A DNA stretch of 64,000 bases, from positions 204,730,240-204,794,239 of the forward strand of contig OW240912.1 in the NCBI GenBank assembly GCA_933207985.1. Reading direction: 5' to 3'. The DNA is from Pelobates cultripes. Lineage: Eukaryota > Chordata > Amphibia > Anura > Pelobatidae. Below, in pieces: positions 23,030 through 34,959 of the stretch (its first letter is position 1; each line of letters begins with the position of its first letter). Below the pieces are notes generated by a model. The model was not told the DNA's origin, did no database searches, and saw only the letters and a list, made by a program, of their open reading frames with translations. The position numbers were made by a program, and so were the translations under genes.

Positions 23030-24435
23030 CAAAATGCCTTTTGTAACTGTTCCTTTAAATGACAAATTGCCCTCCTTCCCTGGATTATGGAGGTGCCTAT
23101 TTGCCAGCCTCCTCCCCCATGACTATGGACTGGGTGTGTATGGCCCTTTAAGAACAGTTTGTGAGCAAAATGGGACTGGTGCTGGCCCTTTAAGCACATT
23201 TTTGGGACATAGAGAAAATTGGGACAATGCCCCTTTAAGACGGTGTCCCCAGACTTGTTGGGGACACTGCCCCTTTAAGCCTGTGTCCCCAGTGTCCCCA
23301 GACTTGGTTAAAAGTCCTGGCTATTTCCCACTTGGTTCAGTAAATGGGGCTTACTGAACCAAGTACCACACAGACGGACCACCCAGAAGTGGAAGTGTGC
23401 AGGCAATTTACCTCCCAGGCTGGGAGCCTGCTGTAGGTAAATTGCCGAACGCTGGGTGGCCGCTGTTCGCACAAACGAACACGTAGCGGCGCCATCTTTA
23501 TTCATTCAAATACGGTCAGCTGTGTCTGCAGCCAAATTCATGGAACTAAAGTCGGCTGCACATTTCCGCGAACACCACGGACCTGTACCTTCTTCCATAC
23601 TGAACTGTCAGCCGCAGAGACTAAGTCCCATTCGGTGATGGGACTTAGTCATTTTTCAGCCTGAAATAGACCGACCGCACAGCCCAAATCTATGGAACTG
23701 TTTTGGGCATGAAAATGTGCTTGCAGTCGGTCATAAAGGACTTCCGTCTAACTTTTTATCCACTGGAGGGATTCATATGATTTTTTGTTATGTTCATATT
23801 TAAAGTGTGCTGATTCTGAATATGTAGATTTATGAAGATTGGATGTATGGTTTTAAAGTTATAGTACATGTATAAAAACTGTATTTTTCCTGCCTGTGAT
23901 AATTATGTTAACCATTGTGTACCATAATTATATCACAGGCAGAAGGGAGGATTTTGTGTGTAATTGCTGGGAGTGTTTTCTGTAATGTACGTGTGTTATT
24001 GGTTGTTCTGTAAAATCCTGTGGGTGGTCCTATGTAAGGAAAACCTGCATAAAAGAAGGCCCTTTGGGTGCCAATAAACAGAATGACTTGACCCCCTAAC
24101 TTGCAGCCTCGACTCATGTTTGTAGGGGACAGCTGTAATCACTACAGGGATTGCTATGCTCTTCATACTTCCTTAGCTACTGAGCTCTTGTAAGAGCTCT
24201 TGTTCCTGATCCTGCTTTGCTCTACAGAAGGAAGAGGTTCACCTACTGGAACCTGGAGCCTGGTCGTAGGTCCAGGGTGGATAGCAGACAGCGAGATCCT
24301 AGCCCAGCAGCAGCGGTTCATGGAGTCTGCAGTGCTTATAGTGTCTATGGTGCTAATGGTCCTTTGGTGAGCACTAGGAGCATCCTTTCTATGGTCCAAC
24401 TTCCAGCCAGCCTGGAGGCAACCGTAACATGTGTC
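23030..24435 (+). mobile_element. Solo-LTR-like element (LTR family copy 1)
   Basis: Its 5' part (TTGCCAGCCTCCT..ATGACTATGG) and 3' part (GCAGTGCTTATAGTGTCTATGG, GGTGAGCACTAGGA) both match the reverse complement of the element at 29843-30847. It holds a TATA-like GCATAAAAGAAGG (about 24048) and an AATAAA signal at 24073-24078, the expected order for promoter and polyadenylation site of an LTR. A short CCTTTAAG motif recurs several times in the 5' part. No gag or pol frame is attached. Borders are approximate. Confidence 0.6.
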
Positions 24436-24439
24436 ATCA

Positions 24440-26290
24440 AATCATAATAAGTTGCAGACAGTATGATTCCTTATTCTGCCTCTTTAACATCAGAATCTAG
24501 TGCTGGAATAAAAATGTCTTCAAGTACATTAACATAGGTCTTCCTCCAAATAATTTACTTTCTCACATACAAGAACCGAACATGTAGGTCTATGCAGATG
24601 CAAGGATGTAGATTGTAGATCTGATGATACTATGTTCAATTCAAATCAACATTTCAGCAACATTACCTCAACAGAATAAAAGATCTGACCACTGAACTTG
24701 GTTGTAGGCTTCTAGAACTGGTGTTATGTGCAGATAGCCACAAATGTCCTGGTAACTGGAACCAGACACTGTGTAATTTCCTTTTATGCATGCTGGGTGT
24801 TGCCTGTTGTTGTAACTTTGGTAGAATACTGGTGGTTAGAGCTTTGAAATCCTGATGTAATAACACAGAGTAGAAAAATGGTCAGCAAGACGTGGTTAAC
24901 ACCCAGTGTTAGAGAGAAGGAGGTGTTTTTTGGGTTTTTTGTGGACTTGTGGTGTGGGTTGCTGAAGGCTGTCTGAGATTGGCATAAGGGAAATCAAAAA
25001 GGATTTCTCAGCAGTACAGTACAAGCAGATGTACTGCACCAAATTTTCATTTCTTTGCAGTGTCTGTCCATTGGTCTGGTCGTAGAAATAGGATACATGC
25101 TGTTTCATCTTCAGCTTCTTGACTGGACCTCTCCAGAAGAAGCAGATAAACATACAAACCCTATCAGATGTGATTTGCTGAGGCAGTAATTGTTCAGACC
25201 ACTAATGTCTTTTGGGAAGAGGACATTTTTTTTTAAAGCCCAGGGGAAAAGACAAAAAGATAGTGGGGACAGAAAATCTGTATATATCCTTGGGTGGTCC
25301 AAGAAAAACTGTCCTGGGGTGCATGTCATTGGGCTATATTGTTTATATTTTTATATCGTACACTTCAATGTGAGTTTCTCTCTCTCTGCTCCCAGCTGGT
25401 CTCATGCATTGCACGCTTCTCTCCGCCACACTGCTCCCTTTCTTAGTCTCAAACTTCGCCCTCAGCTTCACTCCAATTTCACACACCGTATATTTCTCAG
25501 GTCAAGCTGCTCCCTGCCGTACACATTTGTTTCTCTATGTATTCTGAATCAACAGCTAAGCATGACCTGCATGCATGACCTGCATGCATCGGCACATCAT
25601 CGCTCCTCCCTCTCAAACAGTTATCTGGGTTTATTTCTAGTTCTCTGAACAAGATGATATATTCAAGGATGGGTTCACAGGTCCTCACAAATTTACAACG
25701 TTCTGCCCTCGCTTAAATTGAATTCTATAAAGGATTTCAAATTTGCAGAAATGCAGGATGCACTCTGAAACGTGACACGTTTGTGTCATTTACATGTTGA
25801 GGTAGGAATTTTGGGAGGATTGCAGAAGCATGACTTTTCCCAAGGTCTGATTTGAGATATGTAGATGATGCACTCTATATTGTAATCTCACAGGCTGCCT
25901 TCCAAACCCCTTGTTTTAGTTGATTCAGGTGTTGAATGAAATCCCACAGAGGTTCTCTACTTCTTTTTTTGTCTCTTGCTATCACCAGTGTTTTAATAAA
26001 TTATACATAGTTGCCAGGTTGGTATTGTTGCATTACTGCCTTAGAATAGATCATGGTATAAGCCCAGCACCTAATGAAGTGTGAACGGAGCATGTCTATA
26101 AATATTACCAAGCCCACAGGGCATGATGAGGTAGACCTAATGCCCATAGCTAAAACTAAGAAATGGAGGAAAGGGGATTCTACAAGGTGGAGACTGTGAG
26201 ATGGGCTTGTAGTGTATAGACAAGGGATTTCTGCAAGATATTTGAAATTAGATATTTTCTGTTTCTATTTATGTATGTGTTTACATTTGT
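24440..26290. other. Gene-free stretch
   Basis: I see no recognisable gene. The 152-codon plus-strand frame at 25190-25648 is a low-complexity S/L/H-rich translation without family features. A small direct repeat (CATGACCTGCATG twice) lies near 25560. Confidence 0.4.
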
Positions 26291-26291
26291 A

Positions 26292-27420
26292 GCGGAGCTC
26301 CCTGTACCCTGGCTGGGTACCTCCACCAAGGATCATGTCCTAGCTGAAAACTGGGGAAAATCTCAGCACTTCTGCCCCAGTCGCTGTGACTTGACTGAGG
26401 TCCTCCTGAAGCCTCTATGTCCTGGATAGGGGACTAGCTCTATTTCCTCCCAGGGACTGAACGACACATAGTTCTGGGAGCTGTAGTGTTTACAAAGACT
26501 TTCGCTGCTGAAACCTCCACGAGCTGGAACAAGATGCTGACCAGTGAATAGCCCTTTCCCTAGACGACACTCAGCCTGTTATGCACTGACCCAAGCAGGG
26601 TGTCTCAAAAAAATACAATACAAGCCCCTCCCAGAGATCTCTGTGCCTGGGAGATAATTGAGTTAAAGACCGGTAAGCTAATTATCTCCCAGGAACAGAG
26701 AGCCAAACACGAAAACATAAAAGTACCCAAAAACATCATCAAAACATATAATAACCCCACATATCATACATTCCCAAACAGCCCTGATCTGAGAGCCCAA
26801 GTTGTCCAAATAGCACTCTGATCCATGCAGTCTAGGGTAAAAAGCCACCGTGGAAAAGTTCTGACCGGCCGCAAACATGGCCCTATGCCCAAAATAGTTC
26901 CAGAGCAATGTGTGCTTTGGCCGGTCAACTTTTGGAAGCTCCTGCAGCTAAAATACGGGGTGCTCCACCTGGCTCTCTGGGAGCATTTGTTTCTCTTCGT
27001 TTCAGGTACCTTTCCTCCAAAAAAGCGCTCTCCTGGCGGGTCGCAAAGTGGTTCAAACCCCAGACCAAGTTGTCTGGGAACTGCAAGGTCACCGAGCCGA
27101 AAACAGTTCCTTAACATTCGCGGCTGACTGCCACTGAGGTGACCGGGAACCATGAAGTCCTCATGCCAAAATTAGTTCCATAACGGTCGTGGCTAAGTAT
27201 CGCTGAGGATCGTTTGTGGGTTTGAGCTAGTGTTCGGTTTACTTCGTGATAAAGGAAAGTGCTGAACCAGGGGCACCGAGGGAAAGCTGCTAAGGGCGGC
27301 TGGGCAGGGTAACTCCCCAATGGGGTCTCCGACCTGGACCATAGTTGGTGGGCAGGAAGCCAGCTTCCACACTCCTCCAGGAGTTCGTGGCAAACGTCTG
27401 TGGAAAAGAGCGTTTGTCAC
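26292..27420 (-). mobile_element. Solo-LTR-like element (LTR family copy 2)
   Basis: It reads on the minus strand. It shares with the element at 29843-30847 the blocks CTGGGTACCTCCACCAA near its plus-strand left edge and GAGATAATTGAGT in the middle. Near the right edge it shares GCAAACATGG.CCTATGCCCAAAA, GGCAGGAAGCCAGC and CTCCTCCAGGAG. It lies directly upstream of the first collagenous exon. No internal coding region is present, and the target duplication is not clear. Confidence 0.6.
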
Positions 27421-27561
27421 AATGTTTATATACCGTATGTGTTTATGTGTACATTTTATGAATTCACATTGCACATCTGCAATTTTATAAATATATCACT
27501 GAAGTGCTTTGTTTCTGAAAAGAAATCCACTAATGTAGTCCATCACAACTTTGTGTTTTAG

Positions 27562-27624
27562 GGCTTAAAGGGAGAGAGAGGACAGTCTGGGAGTTATGGA
27601 CTAAAAGGAGAAAAAGGAACAAGA
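27562..27624 (+). CDS. col16a1: col16a1 collagenous exon 1 of window
   Basis: 63 nt between TGTTTTAG and GTAAGTATG. It encodes seven Gly-X-Y triplets beginning GLKGERGQSGSYGLKGEKG and ending TR. The G-x-K-G-E-R/K pattern is rich in charged triplets. It is the first collagenous exon I can recognise, and any exon coding for the preceding linker is not visible. Confidence 0.9.
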
Positions 27625-28370
27625 GTAAGTATGAAGAGTGTTATTTACTGTATATAGTGTGTTAACCACTTAGTACAGGTCTCACATTGTTATAATTGAT
27701 CATGTTATCACTGACTGTCATTTCTTGTGTTAGCACATACATGCATTGCTCCACTCTTTCATAAAATATTGCTTCAACGGCTACATACATCACAGAAATG
27801 ACCACACATGTGAGACTCACTGTATATATGCCTCAAACACACACTGCTCCAAGAATTGGTTACTATGCTAATCCACTACATACAGCTGTGCTATAGTGAA
27901 CAAGAATTGAGGCTATTCAGGTTATAATTACTACGAATTAAACATCTTGTGTGTCAGTGCCATCATTAATTCCATAAGGATACTGACGTTTATTTTATCA
28001 AATAGCAGGCGATCTGTCCACCCTCCATTACTTACTTATTTAAAAGTCCTTACCCGATGCCCACTGGTGTTGGCACGAGGGTAATATTGGATAGTTAACC
28101 CTGGTTTCTAGAGTGTCCCTTTAAATAATTTAAACCCCTCCTTCTCTTCTCATTCTGATCATTCCTGGACAAGTGAGTAAGTTCCAGCAGCTTCTTTGAA
28201 AACATAAACCCTTAATGTGCTTAGTTTCTATAAAGGCCTCCACATTTCTTTTATTAAGACCTCAAAGCCTGTAGCGCTGTTAGAACTAAAAACAAAATTA
28301 AAAAAAATGACTCCTCACATATTGTCCAGATGTACATGAAATTACTTTCTCTCTCCATCTGTCATTTTAG

Positions 28371-28412
28371 GGTTCAGACTGTATTCGAACATCAGCAGAG
28401 GGACCCCTACAG
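28371..28412 (+). CDS. col16a1: col16a1 exon 2: GSDCIRTSAEGPLQ
   Basis: 42 nt between CATTTTAG and GTGAGTGC, encoding GSDCIRTSAEGPLQ. This is a non-helical interruption with one cysteine, not a Gly-X-Y run. The same short interruption with a cysteine is a landmark of type XVI collagen as I recall it (G-N-D-C-V-R-I-S type), which strongly supports the gene assignment. Confidence 0.93.
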
Positions 28413-28573
28413 GTGAGTGCCCTCTGTTAAATGAAGGATTCTGCATGTCAGATGTTTTATGAATTTGTTATGTAGTAATCCATGCATTGTAAATTCAGAA
28501 AGATTTTAGTCACTATGTGTTAGTGCATTGATATCTCCTGCAAACAACTAACCCTATCATCTTTATTTTACAG

Positions 28574-28618
28574 TGTGCTGAGGGTGTGAAGGGAGAAAAG
28601 GGAGACCATGGGCAACAG
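28574..28618 (+). CDS. col16a1: col16a1 exon 3: CAEGVKGEKGDHGQQ
   Basis: 45 nt between TTTTACAG and GTGAATAT. It starts with a cysteine codon rather than glycine, the only one of the 20 to do so, because the interruption begun in the previous exon ends here. The following triplets are GVKGEKGDHGQQ. Confidence 0.92.
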
Positions 28619-29842
28619 GTGAATATCAGACCCCTGACCCCTGGCTTTTCTGACAGTGCATGTGAACATTTGGCACAAAATATACAAAGAGCATAAGAAT
28701 CGCTGGCAGTCTGCCCAGTCCTTATCTGCAGGCTTAGATTTCAGACCTCAAAATATATTAAAGATAGACTTTTATCTATTTTTATTTATCTAGCCTTACT
28801 TGTCACTAGGAAAGCAGCTCTGTATGATAATACTACTTTTTTAAATTAAGATGCTAATTTGTTATAAACATTCTGTTCAGTCTATTTACAGATTTCTTGC
28901 CTAGTATTTACTTCAATCATTCTGCCACTAGAGGGTGTCAGAGATTTTTACACAAGTCACAGAGCTACATTAGTCCCTCTAGGACAGTTTGAAAACAGTC
29001 TATGTAAATACAATGAAAAATATACTTGTGGAAGCATGAGCTATTATAGACTAATGTTCCAAAATTATTCTTTTTTTAAATTTTATTTATTTTTTTAAAT
29101 TCTTTATTTTGCGCTGCGTAGGCAATCTATTTTTTATATAAGATATATATTTTCATGGCAGCAAGTTTTGAAGAACCGTATATATGGACAAATAGCCCAA
29201 ATAAAATCAATCAAATTAACAGAAAATGTAATAGAACAATAAAATGTCAACAATAATGTGTCATAGTATTGTGATGGTATAGTGTGTTTCCCCATGGACA
29301 CTTCCTCAATCCACCATGGATACAAACCAAAAATAGGTTAAACAAACTATATGTTGTGTCTTCTTAGGTAAAGGCGCATAGACTTATAGATGCTTACATG
29401 CTTGATGGTTCACACAAATATGCTCCAATGTTTCAAACTGGGAATATTAAATCAATTTCAATCCGCCGTGGTATCAGTTTGAACCACAGAGACAGCAGAA
29501 CTGACTGAACCCAAAACGATAAAATAATGGTAGGTCAGTGATGACAAAAAGTAAAACTGCACATGTGTATAAACTACAGTTCCCATGATAATGAGACAAC
29601 ATTTATCCAGGCTGAACATTAAGGAAAATATAGATCATGAGCATCTTTAATGTCGAGGTTTGCCTGTCAGTGCAGTAAGAGAATGATAGGGTTTGGGTAC
29701 TTAGTTTAGGTCATGGACAGCAGAGGTGTAACACTATTTGGTTGTTTAATCATTTGATTTTAAAGTGAGAAACAATCTGCAGAATTTATTGTAGATAGGA
29801 CAGAGAGCTGAATTCAAAACTGCATCATAAACTCTTCATACT

Positions 29843-30847
29843 TATGGCGGCCCGCCTAGCACCCCGACTGGGTACCTCCACCAACCACACTTCCTAGTGC
29901 TCACCAAGTACCATAAGCACTGCACGGGACACCATAACCACTGTAGACCCCTTAGCGGCTGAGGTCTCGCCGTCCCTTCCCACCCTGGACCAAACACCAG
30001 CTCTCAGTGGGAAGACCTCTCCTCCAAGAGAGTATTGCTGTATAGTAATCCAAAGTGCAGTATAGCAATCCCCCCCACACATGAGCCAAGGCATAATGCT
30101 GGGAAGTCATCTGTTTATTAGAGGCCACACACGGCCTTTTATGCAAACCCCATGCAAGAGGTTTCCTATACAAAACAGGGTAATCCCTCCATTATGCCTG
30201 AGAGATAATTGAGTCAGGAACTGTATAAACTCAATTATCTCCAGGCACAGAAAACACACCTTTTTTTAGACATCCCAAAAGTACCCCCAAAACACATAAA
30301 AACCCCACAACCCCACCACATCGCCCAGATCGGTTCAGGGGTTCAAGTTTTTCATGGAAGTCATAATTTGACCGACCGCAAACATGGTCCTATGCCCAAA
30401 ACAGTTCCAGAAAAAAAGTGGTAGCGGTTGGTGAAAAACGATTCCACTGAACAGTGCCCTTCCAGGTGGTGTAGAAACAAACTCAGACGATGATGGAAGT
30501 GCAGTGGTGTTCAGGAGTTGCAGTATCCGATTTCAGTTCCATGAGCTCGACGCCCAAACACCGCTGTCTGCGTTCGCGGGAACAAGAAGGCTGCCTCATT
30601 GTGGTCGTTCATACGAACTGTGGCCACCCAGACGAAAAATTAGAACACTGCGGTTAGAATCGTTAAGAGGTGATGATAGGGCTTAACAAGCTCCTGGGTG
30701 GTCCATAGTTTGTGCGTCTGTTTGGTTCCCGATAAATGACACGAACACAGTCTTTTATGAGCATTTTCGCATTGGGCCATAGTCTTGAGGCAGGAGGCTG
30801 GCAAGCAAGCTCCTCCAGGAGCCCGTGGCGAGGTTACTTTCGCCACA
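29843..30847 (-). mobile_element. Solo LTR with 5-bp target duplication (copy 3)
   Basis: A 1005-bp element between direct repeats ATACT (29838-29842 and 30848-30852). On the minus strand it starts TGTGGCGAAAGTAACC, has a TATA-like CATAAAAGGCC (about 30137-30147) and an AATAAA at 30119-30114, and ends ..GGGCCGCCATA. It contains no protein-coding region, so it is a recombined solo LTR or related non-coding element. It sits in the intron between exons 3 and 4 of the collagen segment, antisense to the gene. Related copies are at 23030-24435 and 26292-27420. Confidence 0.75.
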
Positions 30848-31039
30848 ATACTCTTAAACTATCCAAATAACGATGAGCTTTTATTTACTACCAATGGAAT
30901 ATAAAATTATACCAACTCAATATATATATGTACAACTTACTCTCCTACATGATACATTCATATAACATATACTGCAACATGTTTTTACTCTCTGTGACAG
31001 ACTCTCACAATTCCACAATAATTTCATTATCACCAACAG

Positions 31040-31084
31040 GGGCCAATAGGATTTGATGGATCGACAGGACCAGAAGGAGAGAAA
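31040..31084 (+). CDS. col16a1: col16a1 exon 4: GPIGFDGSTGPEGEK
   Basis: 45 nt between ACCAACAG and GTAAGTCC, giving five perfect Gly-X-Y triplets. The intron that follows is only 93 bp, so this exon and the next share a single small genomic cluster. Confidence 0.92.
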
Positions 31085-31177
31085 GTAAGTCCAAGTTTTC
31101 AGTAAAAAGTGAGTAGAGCTTCATTATATGTTGTACTGCCTGTCATCATTTTTCTTTTTATTCCCTTTTTTTTCCAG

Positions 31178-31240
31178 GGACAGAAAGGTGAAAAGGGAGA
31201 CATTGGATTGAGAGGATTATCTGGTGTGCCAGGAAGAGAT
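31178..31240 (+). CDS. col16a1: col16a1 exon 5
   Basis: 63 nt between TTTTTTCCAG and GTAAGTGT, seven triplets starting GQKGEKGDIGLRGLSGVPG and ending RD. It follows a strong polypyrimidine tract. Confidence 0.93.
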
Positions 31241-31491
31241 GTAAGTGTCAAACAAATGTTTTATTCAAGTTTTACAAAAGTCACTATTACTACTTATTCT
31301 GGTAAGGTAAGGTATTTTAGATTGCCTTTGATATCTGTGCATGTAATTTAAAAATAAATGTAATTTGCTTATATGGCCTGTTACTTCATATCAGACTAAA
31401 AACAAACATTATTAGTTAAACTTATTTCACATATATTAGTATATGATGTTGAATAATATTGCCATAAATAATAATATTCCTTACAACACAG

Positions 31492-31536
31492 GGAAGGCCA
31501 GGGGAAATCTGCGTGGTGGGACCTAAAGGTATGAAG
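31492..31536 (+). CDS. col16a1: col16a1 exon 6: GRPGEICVVGPKGMK
   Basis: 45 nt between CAACACAG and GTGAGTGG, encoding GRPGEICVVGPKGMK. The lone cysteine within E-I-C-V is a position I recall as conserved in type XVI collagen. The polypyrimidine tract is weak. Confidence 0.93.
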
Positions 31537-31719
31537 GTGAGTGGTTGTGGCATCGTATGTATATTCAATTTATTCCCTGTCTGAGCTGTCTGATGTCTTA
31601 GCATGTGGACTCAGAACAGGTATAACCATATGGTATCCTTAGATGGCTGCCTAAAGCTCAAAGGCTAGACAGGAGCCTCTAAACAACGAATTTGCTTGTT
31701 GCTATTTATCATCTCTGTG

Positions 31720-32024
31720 TAAAGAATGAAGGGGGTCCCAAACTGGTAAAGATGCCTAGGGATGCCCGGATGGCCTGCTGTACTGGTTACAATGCCTGGA
31801 GTGCCATGGTCTGGTGACCTTGACCTCTCTCAACCAATGACTGACATTCTGTACAACAGAGGTTGCACATAACTGGCATTAGCCAGCCCAGAACACTATA
31901 ACACTGCTGGAGGGGGGAAGTGCTTAATCTCTGTATGTGTAACATTTCAAAGTGAAACGCTGCACATATGGACTCCTGGCACTTCAAATCACTGAAGTTG
32001 TCATGCTGCTTGGACTAACCCTTT
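31720..32024. mobile_element. Miniature transposon fragment
   Basis: It is the reverse-complement relative of the 13606-13995 fragment, ending TTGGACTAACCCTTTA. The GTGAAACGCTGCACATA and CTTCAAATCACTGAAG blocks are shared. It is intronic and non-coding. Confidence 0.5.
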
Positions 32025-32273
32025 ATTCCTTCTCTGCATGTAGTCATATTGTCAAACTATGTAGAAACACATGTTGATGATTCATTAAGCAATTAATCAG
32101 TGTGCCTTCCTATAAATATATTTTTCCCTTTAGATGGAAATAAAGAATAGATTTGAGATTTGTTTTCCTTGTTAATGATCAATGAGCTTTTGTACCTTTT
32201 TGACCCTGTTATGCGACTGTATATAAATGGTCACTAATGAGTCCCATTCTCCAATTTCCCTCTCTTTGTTTAG

Positions 32274-32369
32274 GGAGAAACTGGCATTGTTGGTCCAGAG
32301 GGTCTTGCTGGTGAGCCAGGACCTCCAGGAAAGCCAGGTATTCCAGGAGTCGGAACTCCAGGAAGGCCG
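32274..32369 (+). CDS. col16a1: col16a1 exon 7
   Basis: 96 nt between TTTGTTTAG and GTAAGTAC, 32 codons starting GETGIVGPEGLAGEPGPPG. Near its end the repeat is broken by a missing residue in GIPGVGTPGRP, the G-x-G interruption shared with exons 11, 14 and 18. Proline-rich triplets dominate. Confidence 0.94.
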
Positions 32370-32547
32370 GTAAGTACTATTGTTTCCCATGTCATCATTT
32401 ATCTTTGTAATTCTATTGTTGATCCCTAATACGAAATAACCTTTCATCTTACATTAGTAAATATTTATTTAACATCTGCCATCCTTGCTCGGAACTTATG
32501 TTATGGATGAACTGTTATTTCCTAATGTTTCCTATTTTAAAATTTAG

Positions 32548-32586
32548 GGAAACCCTGGTGGTCCACCTGGTCCTCCCGGAGAAAAG
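32548..32586 (+). CDS. col16a1: col16a1 exon 8: GNPGGPPGPPGEK
   Basis: 39 nt between AAATTTAG and GTAACGTC. The GNPGGPPG stretch contains a one-residue gap in the repeat that I recall in the human chain as well. Confidence 0.92.
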
Positions 32587-32876
32587 GTAACGTCTTCTTT
32601 AGTTCTTTTAATAAAATACTTCACCATAATACAAGTTGTTACCTTATAAGGTCTATACATGGCATAACACAAAGTGCTCAATAGTTTAAGACACAAACCT
32701 AAACTTATACAAACTCATGGGATAATATATATGCCTAAATTACCGATGTCATGAAGGTAATATATATTTGTACATTGATTGATATAATGTGGATACATTT
32801 ATGTTATTATGTCCACTGATGTAATGAGGATTACATAAATTCCTATATTAAGTAATGCAGTGAGGATAATATACAT

Positions 32877-33741
32877 GGATACCAGAGAAAAACAATTCGG
32901 GATACGGCTGTATAAATCTACAAAAGGACATAAAACACAAAATAGTGTAATACTGTAACAGTATATATTATGCACAGCAATGTATGCACTCACTAGATGT
33001 AGACGAATTAAAGCGTTCTTAGGGGGCTTCCCCCGAAATAGTGGGGGTGGGGGGGGCAAAAGATCCATCTTTCCACCTCCAGACAGTAGATCCAAACAGG
33101 ACTTCCACAGGTGAGGCTAAAAAAACAAATGAATTTATTAAATAAAAATAAATCAGCAGTCACCATTCAGTATAGGATATATACAGTGGCAAAAAAGGTC
33201 CTACGCGTTTCGTTCTAGATGAACTTCTTCAGGGACCGCAATATTAAAATGGTTACAATGGTAAGATACATGTAAAAACAAAACATATGTTTTGTTTTTA
33301 CATGTATCTTACCATTGTAACCATTTACATATGTTTTGTTTTTACATGTATCTTACCATTGTAACCATTTTAATATTGCGGACCCTGAAGAAGTTCATCT
33401 AGAACGAAACGCGTAGGACCTTTTCTGCCGCTGTATATATCCTATGCTGAATGGTGACAGCTGATTATTTTTATTTAATAAATTCATTCGTTTTTTTACC
33501 CTCACCTGTGGAAGTCCTGTTTGGATCTACTGTCTGGAGGCGGAAAGAGGGATCTTTTGGCCCCCCACTATTTCGGGGGAGGCACCCTAAGAACGCTTTA
33601 ATTTGTCTACATCTAGTGAGTGCATACATTGCTGCGCATAATTTTATACTGTTACAGTATTACACTATTTTGTGTTTTATGTCCCCTTGTAGATTTATAC
33701 AGCCGTATGCCGAATCTTTTTTCTCTGGTATGTTTCTATAT
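32877..33741. repeat. Large inverted repeat (arms ~410-450 bp)
   Basis: The left arm (32877-33285) and right arm (33288-33741) are near-complementary over almost their whole length. The centre is ..ACAAAACATATGTTTTGT.. at about 33286. Each arm holds the block CCTACGCGTTTCGTTCTAGA, followed by a TTCTTCAGGG tract. The right arm carries one extra 44-bp copy of ACATATGTTTTG..CCATTT. No protein is encoded, and the open frames at 32799-33095 and 33451-33871 are translations of the arms. It lies inside a collagen intron. Confidence 0.85.
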
Positions 33742-34069
33742 CTGGCATAGGTCGTTTTTGGGTAACGACCTTAGGAGGCTGTTTTTCTGTTACCCAAAGT
33801 TAAGTATTATATATTTCTTGTATTTCATTGTTTTGATTTTTTCAGCTTTGGTGTTATATCTGTTAGGATAATATACATGCCTACATAACTGAGGTAATAG
33901 GGATTCTGAGCTATCAAGTAGCCATTGAGTAAATTAGACAGACATGCAGCCCATGCAAGAAGCGGACACTTTCTGTTATCTTAAACAAGATAAATAGGGT
34001 CATTTAGAGGTCAGAAAAGCACATTTTAGGTTTTAAATTATTATTGTGTTTCCTGTTTACTCTCTCTAG

Positions 34070-34114
34070 GGCCTCCCAGGAACTCCAGGAGTGGATGGAT
34101 CTGTAGGAAAACCG
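34070..34114 (+). CDS. col16a1: col16a1 exon 9: GLPGTPGVDGSVGKP
   Basis: 45 nt between TCTCTCTAG and GTTAGTAT, five perfect triplets. Confidence 0.93.
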
Positions 34115-34278
34115 GTTAGTATCTTGTTTGTATGTATTGAGCTTAAGATATAAACTCCTTGTGTGAAGCGCAAACTCTGAATTGTAGGTTGAAATTGAAG
34201 GGGAATACTGGAAAAAAAATATTGTAATTCATCCTTTCTTCTCAATTTCTAAATGTCCTATATATCTGCTTTCTACAG

Positions 34279-34314
34279 GGGAAACCAGGCTTACCGGGAT
34301 TCAAAGGGAATAAG
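34279..34314 (+). CDS. col16a1: col16a1 exon 10: GKPGLPGFKGNK
   Basis: 36 nt between TTTCTACAG and GTAAACTG, four perfect triplets. The donor is weaker than most (GTAAAC). Confidence 0.92.
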
Positions 34315-34959
34315 GTAAACTGAAAACTAAAACTAGATAGTATTTTCACATGCAATGATTTTATGGAAAATAATCTAGCCACTTTGAAAGAAGTTTTATT
34401 TTTGATGAAAGGTCTGGATGCTTTACCTGCTTGAGCATGGTACCTTCATAGAATGAAATGTGAGAATGTTTTGACTAAGGACGCTATATTATACATAAAT
34501 ACATAGAAAACTGACAGGTCAATATCACAGGTGTAATTGCTATTTAAATTCTAACTATTTTGAAGTATTGGGGCGGATGTAGTTTAAAATCACCTATTGA
34601 ATATTATTTTTAGTCCCCCCTCACTTAAAATCTGAAGAAAAAAAGCCATTACACTTACCTGATATTCAGTGCCTGGCAAATCACTCAACACAGTGCTCTC
34701 CATGTCTGCATCCGATGTCATACCTGAAATCTGTTGGGACAAGAAAAAACAAGAGCTCCATGGACACTCTTGACGTACCCAGTAATAGAAGGAGGTTTAG
34801 GGTTACGTAATATCAGAGAATACTGCCCAGCAGCACATTTATGCAATATTATCACTCCCCACTACAATGTCCCCTAATAACTAGACATTGAAGCATACTG
34901 TGCACTATGTCCAAACCTCACTAGTATAATATGGTTGCCTACTATACTCTCCACAATGA

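Noticed and set aside
25190..25648. 152-codon plus-strand frame
   Set aside because: Low-complexity translation with no recognisable motif and no exon-like borders.
26764..27153. 129-codon minus-strand frame and overlapping plus-strand frames near 26.9 kb
   Set aside because: They lie in an LTR-like repeat and have no family features. Similar sequence in the 29.8-kb copy is not open.
32799..33871. Frames of ~83-99 codons in the inverted repeat
   Set aside because: The two arms give mirror translations of the same repeat, with no protein family.
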